Positions 13,773 to 18,498 of a stretch of 18,498 bases of DNA are shown one piece after another. Both the position numbers and the translations under genes were made by a program. A model generated the notes under the pieces. The model saw only the letters and a program-made list of their open reading frames with translations, did not search any database and was not told the origin of the DNA. This DNA comes from DATCSE01 sp036568605 (GTDB taxonomy: Bacteria; Pseudomonadota; Gammaproteobacteria; Burkholderiales; Burkholderiaceae_C): assembly GCA_036568605.1 (NCBI GenBank), contig DATCSE010000549.1:1-18498 (forward strand), read 5' to 3'. Numbering within the stretch: the stretch's first letter is position 1; the number at the start of each line of letters is the position of its first letter.

Positions 13773-13790
13773 TGCCGGCGAATGCCGGCA
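13773..13790 (-). repeat. Small perfect stem-loop between binding-protein and permease genes
   Basis: TGCCGGC-gaat-GCCGGCA is a perfect 7-bp stem with a four-base loop, 14 bases after the binding-protein stop. Together with the larger hairpin seven bases further along it fills most of the 88-base intergenic gap, resembling the REP-like structures that set differential expression in importer operons. Confidence 0.6.
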
Positions 13791-13804
13791 GAAAGCCGCC
13801 GGGA

Positions 13805-14653
13805 TCAGCCGTCGATCTTGTCGCTGACGAACTTGAACTCGCGCTTCTCGAACTTCAGCTTGGTCGCCGGGCCGTACCACTTGACGAACAGCTTGTCGGC
13901 CTCGCCGCTGGTCTCGAGCTCGCGCAGCGTGTCGTCGACCACGCCCTTCAAAGCCGTCTCGCCCTTCTTGATGCCCAGCGCGAGCGGCTCGATGCTGATG
14001 CTCTGCGGCAGGATCAGGTAGTCCTTGTTCGCGGCGCCGAGCTTGGCGAAGTCGTCGATCAGCGAGGCCTCGTCGTTCACGTAGCCTATGCCCTTGCCCT
14101 GCTGCAGCGCGAGGAACGCCTGCTGGGTCGTCTCGAAGGTCACGACGTCGACGGTGGGCACCGCCTTGCGGATGTTCGGCTCCTGCGTGCCGCCCTTGAC
14201 CGTCAGCACCTTCTTGCCGGCGAGTTGCGGCAGCTGCGTGATGCCGCTGGCCTTCTTGACGAGCACCTTCTGGCCGGTGACGAAGGTCGTCAGCGAGAAG
14301 TCGATCTGCGACTCGCGCTCCTTGTTGTGCGTCAGCGAAGCGGCCAGCAGGTCGACGTGGCCTTGCTGCAGCTCGGGGATGCGCGCCGCGACCGCGAGCT
14401 GCTTGAACACCGGCTTGACGCCGATCTTCTTCGCGATCGCCTTGCCGAGGTCGACCTCGTAGCCGACCACGTCGCGCGTCTTCGGGTCGACGAAGCTGTT
14501 CGGCTCGTCGGTGCCGAGCACGCCGATCACGATCTCGCCTTTCTTCTTGATGTCGGCGAGCTGGTCCGCATGGGCAGCGGTGGCGAACAGCAGGGGCAGG
14601 GTGGCGGCCGCGAGTGCGGCAGAGCGGAGCAGGTTGCGTACGGTCGTCGTCAT
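13805..14653 (-). CDS. Polar amino acid-type ABC transporter periplasmic binding protein (GltI-like)
   Basis: 282 residues. A Sec signal peptide is clear: basic start, hydrophobic core SAALAAATLPLLFATA, cleavage AHA-D at 29/30. The mature protein is a family 3 (SBP_bac_3) binding protein: LADIKKKGEIVIGVLGTDEPNSF, VVGYEVDLGKAIAKKIG, the ligand-carboxylate region ARIPELQQGHVDLLAASLTHNKERESQIDFS (90-120), GKKVLTVKGGTQEPNIRKAVP and AFLALQQGKGIGYVNDEASL. GAGGAGG (minus strand, 14670-14664) stands ten bases before the ATG. The shape is closest to glutamate/aspartate (GltI) or cystine-type proteins; the ligand cannot be read from sequence. It is the first gene of the importer operon, behind promoter-like element C, the same element as the sulfur operon carries, so a sulfur-containing amino acid is a reasonable candidate ligand. 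Confidence 0.92.
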   Translation of the reverse strand: MTTTVRNLLRSAALAAATLPLLFATAAHADQLADIKKKGEIVIGVLGTDEPNSFVDPKTRDVVGYEVDLGKAIAKKIGVKPVFKQLAVAARIPELQQGHVDLLAASLTHNKERESQIDFSLTTFVTGQKVLVKKASGITQLPQLAGKKVLTVKGGTQEPNIRKAVPTVDVVTFETTQQAFLALQQGKGIGYVNDEASLIDDFAKLGAANKDYLILPQSISIEPLALGIKKGETALKGVVDDTLRELETSGEADKLFVKWYGPATKLKFEKREFKFVSDKIDG

Positions 14654-14723
14654 GGGTGATTTTCCTCCTCAGGTTGACAGTGCCGATGGCGCCGTCGAGC
14701 GACGCGGCGCGTGCCCGGCGTTG

Positions 14724-14738
14724 CGTCATCAGCTGACG
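14724..14738. repeat. Inverted repeat in the importer operon leader
   Basis: CGTCA-tcagc-TGACG, with an inner 8-bp palindrome TCAGCTGA, lies at the expected transcription start of the ABC importer operon (about 14740). It may be an operator or a 5'-end hairpin. No regulator is recognised for it. Confidence 0.35.
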
Positions 14739-14746
14739 TGGCCGCG

Positions 14747-14794
14747 ACTCTAGGCAAGGGTCTCGCGATCGCGAACCAAGAAATGCTGCTGAGC
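14747..14794 (-). promoter_or_regulatory. Promoter-like element C of the ABC importer operon
   Basis: On the minus strand GCTCAG (14794-14789) is followed by TTGGTTCGCG (14779-14770) and, 17 bases after TTCGCG, by TAGAGT (14752-14747). It is near-identical to element B. Transcription would start near 14740, giving an untranslated leader of about 87 bases. A 12-bp perfect palindrome, TCGCGATCGCGA (14763-14774), overlaps the presumed -35 and could be an operator. Confidence 0.6.
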
Positions 14795-14932
14795 AATTCA
14801 GCGTGGCAAATCGGCAGATGCACGAAGACCGGCTTGCTTATCGAGGTCGGCTCGTTATCCATGTGCATCGATCTCACGCACCCGACCAACAGCCGACATT
14901 CGCCGTGCCGCTGTTGTCGGTGCTCGCCGGCG

Positions 14933-14995
14933 GTCAGGTACCTGGGGATCGAGGTCGACGACGCCCTCGAGATCGCGGAACAGACGGAGATCTGA
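14933..14995 (+). pseudogene. Probable C-terminal remnant of a tyrosine recombinase/integrase
   Basis: The 20 residues VRYLGIEVDDALEIAEQTEI followed by TGA look like the extreme C-terminus of a phage/IS-type tyrosine recombinase, after the catalytic-Tyr region usually written LGH...ESTVRYLG. The sequence before GTC 14933 no longer resembles the family: the same frame reads RHSPCRCCRCSPA, and the RxxH and LGH parts are missing. So only a short degraded tail remains. The family match is from memory and must be confirmed by a protein search. Confidence 0.45.
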
Positions 14996-15116
14996 GCAGC
15001 GTCCATGCACCGGGCTGGTCATTCCCCCGACCTGCCCACTGACGCTCGCTCCCGGCCAAGAGTGGCAATAGATCGGCGTCTGCGCTGGCGACGTTCGTGC
15101 GAGCTAAGCTTCCGCC

Positions 15117-15266
15117 ATGTCGCTGATGCCCGCCACCTCATCCGGATGGGAGAGTGACGCGTACGACGTCGCCGAGGCGGTATGGCGCGCGGCTACGGAC
15201 GCATCGACGCCGATGCGCCTTCCCGCGGGCGCGGACGCCGTGGCATGGGCCGCACAGGCGGACTGA
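15117..15266 (+). pseudogene. Probable C-terminal remnant of a short-chain dehydrogenase/reductase
   Basis: 49 residues from ATG 15117 to TGA. The core, YDVAEAVWRAATDASTPMRLPAGADAVA, matches the usual C-terminal helix and tail of classical SDR oxidoreductases, where a xxVAEAIWRAATDxxxPxRLPAGxDA pattern is common. The nucleotide-binding Rossmann part and the YxxxK active site are absent: upstream in the same frame there are stops (TAG, TAA) within 50 bases. It is thus a 3' gene remnant, not a functional enzyme, unless expressed as a small protein. Family recognition is by pattern only. Confidence 0.5.
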
Positions 15267-15419
15267 TGCGCTGCCTCTGGCGCGTGCCAGCTGCGCCGGA
15301 GTATCGATGAGTCGTTGGTCAGGAGAAGGCGAAGTCCAGGGCACATCATGACGGCAGCCGCCGCCTAGCACGCCCGACGCGGCCGGCGAAGTCTCCTGGA
15401 CCGCGGAGGCCCGACCCGC

Positions 15420-17006
15420 TCAAGGCGCCGTGCAGGTGTAGTTCGCGGCTGCTGCCGCCGCCGCGGCGTCATTGGCGGGCCCCGTGTACCTCGGATACTG
15501 CGGATACCGGCACAGCGGCACCGTACGCGTCACGGTGCCGTTCACGTCCAGCTTCTGCGCGCTCAGGGTACCCGGAGCGCTTCCCTTCGTCACCCATTGG
15601 TCCAGCGCCGCCAGCAGGTCGGTCGTGTCCGCGCCGGCCCCGCCACCGCAGTGGTTGACGCCGGGCGCCACGTAGAAGCGCATGAACGAGTCTGCCGCCG
15701 TCTGTCCGCCGGCCGCATCGGCCGCGGCCCGGTAGTACGCCGCGGTCGAAGCGGGGCTGAGCGCTGCATCGCTGCCGCCGTGCCAGATGATCAGCTTGCC
15801 GTTGGAGTTCATGAACGGGCGCAGGTCGGCGTTCGTCGCATCGTTGAGCGCCGCCATGCCGTACAGCGTGTCGAGGTTCGAATCCCACGCGTAGGCCAGC
15901 GAGTCCTGCGCCGGATTGCGCGCGAGATAATTCTTGACCGTGGTGTCCTGGAAGAAGTAGTCCACCGAGTCGAGCGCATTCCCGCCGCCGGTGATCCACG
16001 CCGACCAGGCGGAGGGGTCGTCCTCGTTGCCGGTCAGCGGCCAGCCAGCGCTCGTGTAGACACCGCCCGCGACAGAGACCGGTGAGGTGATCGTGTTCAC
16101 GGCGGCAATCTGGGCATCCGACAAGCAGGTGTCGCCCGTGTCCGCGCCGCCGGCGCAGCGCAGCGCCGTGGGATCGAACGTGCACTGCCGCGGGTTGGAG
16201 ACGATGCCGTCGACGATGCCGTCCAGCGCGTCGCAAGCGTCGCGCACCGCCTTCGACAGCAGCGACAGCTTCGTGTTGCCGATCTGCGCGCCCGGGGCCG
16301 TCAGCGCGAGGACGTTCCTCTGGAACTGGCCCGCAAACGCGACCCAGATGTAGGCCGGCGCGCGCGCGATGATGCCGTCGAACAGATTGGGGTTGCGCTG
16401 GGCGGCCATCAGGGCTTCCCGCCCGCCTTCGGAGCAGCCTTCGAAGTACGACCGGGTGGGCGGCGTACCGTAGGCTGCTGTGACGGCTTCGAGTGCCGTG
16501 GACATCACGGTCGGGATTGCGAGGCTGCCGAAGAGCTGGGCGGCGAACGGATCGTTCAACGCGAAGCTGGCATCGGGCAGGGGACTGGTGGTCTGGTGTC
16601 CCGAGTCGCTGGCGACCGCGGCATAACCCTGCAACAACGCCGGCAGCACGAGCCCCGGAATGGACCCGTTGTAGCCACCTCCGCCGCCGTAGTAGAGCTT
16701 GCCATTCCAGGCATCCGGCAGGCGCATCTCGAAGTTCAACGACGGATCGAGGGTGCCGTTGACCTTGCAGTAGCTCGGCAACGCCCCGCTTGCGGCCACT
16801 GCCACGGCCATGAGCTTCGAGCCGCCTATGGTCTTGCCGGATAGTGCAGCGCACGCCTGCTGCGCGGTCACCGCCGGAGCGGCGTCGTCATCGCCGGATC
16901 CGCAGCCGGCCACCAGCCATGAACCGGCGACCGTCAGTGCGGCAACGACCGCCGTGCGCGACGGGCCGCTGCTGGCGAGAGGGTCTCGAGGGAAGGTGGG
17001 CGACAT
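15420..17006 (-). CDS. Tannase/feruloyl esterase family lipoprotein
   Basis: 528 residues from ATG 17006, which has GAGGA six bases upstream; longer readings add an unlikely N-terminus. A lipoprotein signal ends in the lipobox LVAGC (C35), followed by GSGDDD, so the enzyme is membrane-anchored, probably in the outer membrane or periplasm. The CS-D-HC catalytic signature of the tannase family is complete: C191-S192 (GCSEGG), D413 (WHGGSDAALSP) and H452-C453 (GVNHCGGG), with the paired cysteines likely disulfide-bonded. A calcium-type loop, CDALDGIVDGIVSNPRQC (258-275), is also typical. Such enzymes cleave gallate, feruloyl or MHET-type aromatic esters; the exact ester is not readable. An unusual Ala run (514-521) precedes the last residues. 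The DJ-1-type gene lies 145 bases upstream on the same strand. Confidence 0.9.
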   Translation of the reverse strand: MSPTFPRDPLASSGPSRTAVVAALTVAGSWLVAGCGSGDDDAAPAVTAQQACAALSGKTIGGSKLMAVAVAASGALPSYCKVNGTLDPSLNFEMRLPDAWNGKLYYGGGGGYNGSIPGLVLPALLQGYAAVASDSGHQTTSPLPDASFALNDPFAAQLFGSLAIPTVMSTALEAVTAAYGTPPTRSYFEGCSEGGREALMAAQRNPNLFDGIIARAPAYIWVAFAGQFQRNVLALTAPGAQIGNTKLSLLSKAVRDACDALDGIVDGIVSNPRQCTFDPTALRCAGGADTGDTCLSDAQIAAVNTITSPVSVAGGVYTSAGWPLTGNEDDPSAWSAWITGGGNALDSVDYFFQDTTVKNYLARNPAQDSLAYAWDSNLDTLYGMAALNDATNADLRPFMNSNGKLIIWHGGSDAALSPASTAAYYRAAADAAGGQTAADSFMRFYVAPGVNHCGGGAGADTTDLLAALDQWVTKGSAPGTLSAQKLDVNGTVTRTVPLCRYPQYPRYTGPANDAAAAAAAANYTCTAP

Positions 17007-17049
17007 GGGACATCCTCGCGAAGCCGTGGTGGGGTACAGCCTGTGCCAG

Positions 17050-17080
17050 TGTCCCGTCGGCATCACGTCGCTTTGGGACA
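17050..17080. repeat. Inverted repeat upstream of the tannase-like gene
   Basis: TGTCCC (17050-17055) and GGGACA (17075-17080) form a 6-bp inverted repeat with a 19-base spacer, 44 bases before the tannase-like start codon. The spacing suits a dimeric regulator's operator, but the arms are short. Confidence 0.3.
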
Positions 17081-17151
17081 AAACCGGTCGATCCTCTGAC
17101 ATGAACCCCGGCGGGTTCTTCGGCGCAGCGGCTGGCAGCGCGTGCTCGGGG

Positions 17152-17850
17152 TCACCGGTTGGTAAGACGGCCCGCGGCCCGCCGCGACACGGTCAGGCGC
17201 TCCTGCAGCATCTTGTGCGTCATCGTGCGCACCGCCTGCACGAGTTCAGGCGCCGCCACGCGCGGGTGGCCGCTGTCGAAAGGCGGAGCCGGGTCGTACT
17301 CCAGCAGGAGTTGCAAGGACTTCGCCGCTGCATCGCCCCTGAGCTTCGCGAGCACGGTGAAGGCGAAGTCGAGTCCGGAGGTCACGCCGGCGCCGGTGAT
17401 GCGGTCGCCGTCGGTAACGACACGATCCGGTTGCGCCTCGACCCCGAACAGCGCCAATTGGTCGATGGACAGCCAGTGACAGGTGGCCTTGCGGCCCTGT
17501 AGCAGGCCGGCTGCCGCCAGCAAGAGCGAGCCCGTGCAGACCGACGTGACCAGGCCCGCGCCTGTCGCCTGCTCGCGTAGGAACCGGAGCACGGCCTCGT
17601 CTTCCATCAACGGCGTCTGGCCGGGACCGCCCGGCACGATCAGCACGTCGTACTGCGGCGCGTCAGCGAAGCTGCGGTGCGGGATGAGCGTCAGCCCGGT
17701 GTCGCCGCGGACGGGCTGGCAGTCCTTCCAGACGAGCTCCGCTTTGCAGTCGGGCGCACGGGCCAGCACTTCGAAGGGCCCGAGGATGTCCAGCGAGGTC
17801 ATCATCGGGAATACGAGCATGCCGATGCTCGTCTGCGTTTCGAGGGTCAT
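17152..17850 (-). CDS. DJ-1/PfpI-family protein resembling isonitrile hydratase
   Basis: 232 residues from ATG 17850, close to the 228 of Pseudomonas isonitrile hydratase (InhA), which turns isonitriles into N-formamides. Matching strings run through the whole length: GMLVFPMMTSLDILGPFEVLA, LVWKD, IVPGGPGQTPLMED, VTSVCTGSLLLAAAGLLQGRKATCHW, RVVTDGDRITGAGVTSGLDFA and LLLEYDPAPPFDSG. The nucleophile is C105 with T106 next to it, and D21 corresponds to the essential Asp17 as I recall it from InhA. No signal peptide, so cytoplasmic. An in-frame ATG at 17937 would add 29 residues (MSQNNRALSD...), but that ATG lies inside an inverted repeat and the added part does not resemble the family. The truncated GlxA-type regulator immediately upstream is a usual partner for this family. 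Confidence 0.85.
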   Translation of the reverse strand: MTLETQTSIGMLVFPMMTSLDILGPFEVLARAPDCKAELVWKDCQPVRGDTGLTLIPHRSFADAPQYDVLIVPGGPGQTPLMEDEAVLRFLREQATGAGLVTSVCTGSLLLAAAGLLQGRKATCHWLSIDQLALFGVEAQPDRVVTDGDRITGAGVTSGLDFAFTVLAKLRGDAAAKSLQLLLEYDPAPPFDSGHPRVAAPELVQAVRTMTHKMLQERLTVSRRAAGRLTNR

Positions 17851-17930
17851 GTTCGCATCGTTGCGGTGAAGCCGATGCACGGACTTTGCGCGGACAGCCG
17901 CGCCCGCGTCGGACAAAGCACGGTTGTTTT

Positions 17931-17971
17931 GCGACATGAACGAGCCCAGCCGGCCCGCCGGATCATGTCGC
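17931..17971. promoter_or_regulatory. 9-bp perfect inverted repeat at the regulator/hydratase junction
   Basis: GCGACATGA (17931-17939) and TCATGTCGC (17963-17971) are perfect inverted repeats with a 23-base spacer. The right arm contains the stop codon of the AraC-type regulator, and the left arm contains the ATG at 17937 that could start the longer hydratase form. It can be an operator for the regulator or an mRNA stem-loop sequestering that ATG. Confidence 0.45.
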
Positions 17972-18498
17972 GGATGGGTGCCTGAAGGTGGTCGGGGCGG
18001 TTCCGAGCACGCGCTCGAACACGCGACTCATCTGCTTACGCCCCGAGAACCCGCAGCGCAACGCGATCTTCTCGAGGGGCAGACCGGTGCCCGATAGCAG
18101 TTCGCGCGCCAGGTCCACGCGCGCCGCATCGATGTACTGATTCGGCGTGACCGACAACGCTTCCTTGAATATCCGGGTGAGTTGTCGCGGACTGATGCAG
18201 ACGCGCTCGGCCACCTGCGCCACGGTCAAGGGCTCGTCCAAGCGGCCGAGGATGTAGTCCGTGGCCTGGCGCAAGCGCTCCGACGGGCTACCGTAGGCTT
18301 CCAGCGCGGCGCTCTGCTGGGCCTGGCCGGCCGATCGCACGCGGAAGACCACCAGCTCTCGCGCGATCTCCAGCGCGAGCTCGCGCCCGAAGTCTTCGTC
18401 GACGAGGCTGAGCGCGAGGTCGATGCCGGCCGTGGCACCGGCGGACGAGAAGAACTTGCCGTCGCGCGCGAACAGCACGTCGCGCCGGCACTGGATCT
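17963..18498 (-). CDS. GlxA-type transcriptional regulator (DJ-1/PfpI domain + AraC domain), N-terminus outside the window
   Basis: 178 residues visible; the frame is open to the right edge (IQCRRDVLFARDGKF...), so the N-terminal part lies outside. The first visible part, KFFSSAGATAGIDLALSLVDEDFGRELALEIARELVVF, is the end of the DJ-1/PfpI-like sensor domain of the GlxA group. The AraC DNA-binding domain follows with both helix-turn-helix units: LTVAQVAERVCISPRQLTRIFKEALSVTPNQYIDAARVDLARELLSGTGLPLEKIALRCGFSGRKQMSRVFERVLGTAPTTFR. These proteins usually control an adjacent DJ-1 or amine/aldehyde-metabolising gene. Here the isonitrile-hydratase-like gene follows 112 bases downstream on the same strand, with an inverted repeat across the junction. 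A GTG at 18478 is in frame but is not the true start. Confidence 0.88.
   Translation of the reverse strand, partial: IQCRRDVLFARDGKFFSSAGATAGIDLALSLVDEDFGRELALEIARELVVFRVRSAGQAQQSAALEAYGSPSERLRQATDYILGRLDEPLTVAQVAERVCISPRQLTRIFKEALSVTPNQYIDAARVDLARELLSGTGLPLEKIALRCGFSGRKQMSRVFERVLGTAPTTFRHPSAT

Larger units (their letters stand above)
14795..15419. other. Gene-poor scar between the ABC importer and the tannase-like gene
   Basis: This 625-base stretch holds no convincing complete gene on either strand; the frames are short and unlike any family. It contains two fragments with recognisable tails, a recombinase-like end (14933-14995) and an SDR-like end (15117-15266). It also carries a short direct repeat, GGCGAAGTC, at 15328-15336 and 15385-15393. 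It looks like a site of past insertion and deletion. No tRNA gene or attachment-site duplication is visible. Confidence 0.5.

Noticed and set aside
12982..13827. Plus-strand frame of about 280 codons across the permease genes
   Set aside because: Arg/Gln/Glu-rich antisense shadow; the minus strand encodes two permeases with intact EAA loops.
13692..14729. Long minus-strand frame beginning at 14729 and overlapping the binding-protein gene
   Set aside because: It is an out-of-frame reading of the GltI-like gene, with Arg/Gln/Asp repeats and no family similarity; the in-frame protein has a signal peptide and a strong ribosome site.
17851..17937. 29-residue N-terminal extension of the isonitrile-hydratase-like protein
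   Set aside because: Not similar to the family, no ribosome site before ATG 17937, and that ATG is part of an inverted repeat; kept only as an alternative start.
1..18498. CRISPR arrays, tRNA or rRNA genes, riboswitches, complete insertion sequences
   Set aside because: No regularly spaced repeats, cloverleaf-like sequences, conserved riboswitch cores or transposase genes were seen on either strand.

Overview
The window is high-GC DNA with the gene content and codon use of a beta-proteobacterium, most likely Burkholderiales (Comamonadaceae or Sphaerotilaceae-like). That is inference from protein character: pirin, GFA, LysR, SsuABC and GltIJKL types all look like that order. No rRNA, tRNA, CRISPR array or intact mobile element is visible.

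Layout. (1) 1-1171 (+): the 3' end of an unknown protein gene and a small single-pass membrane coiled-coil protein. (2) 1263-2846 (-): a GFA-type zinc enzyme followed by a pirin. (3) 2974-8362 (+): an organosulfur acquisition operon. It holds a DszC/SfnB-type flavin monooxygenase of acyl-CoA dehydrogenase fold, an SsuA-like periplasmic protein with a Tat-type signal, SsuC, SsuB and a DszA/NtaA-type FMNH2-dependent monooxygenase. (4) 8349-9813: a RidA-like protein (-) divergent from a LysR regulator (+). (5) 9836-10402 (-): a four-helix membrane protein. (6) 10428-11484 (+): a TauD-family Fe(II)/2-oxoglutarate dioxygenase with an unusual leader. (7) 11521-14794 (-): a polar amino acid-type ABC importer (binding protein, two permeases, ATPase). 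(8) 14795-15419: a gene-poor scar with a probable tyrosine-recombinase C-terminal remnant and a probable short-chain dehydrogenase C-terminal remnant. (9) 15420-17006 (-): a tannase/feruloyl-esterase lipoprotein. (10) 17152-18498 (-): an isonitrile-hydratase-like DJ-1/PfpI protein behind a truncated GlxA-type AraC regulator.

How it fits together. The ssu operon would import sulfonates or similar organosulfur compounds. The two flavin monooxygenases and the TauD-type dioxygenase would release sulfite from them. No flavin reductase is present, so reduced flavin must come from elsewhere. The most informative non-coding signal is a shared promoter-like element: an upstream GCWCAG block, then TTGGTTCGCG, then a NAGANT hexamer 17 bases after TTCGCG. 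It lies in correct orientation ahead of the sulfur operon, the TauD gene and the amino acid-type ABC importer. This suggests the three transcription units form one regulon, and that the ABC importer may carry a sulfur-containing substrate.

Other structures worth attention are two stacked stem-loops between the binding-protein and permease genes, a short leader ORF plus a 12-bp tandem repeat before the TauD gene, a 9-bp inverted repeat across the GlxA-regulator/hydratase junction, and perfect GC palindromes at three convergent gene ends.
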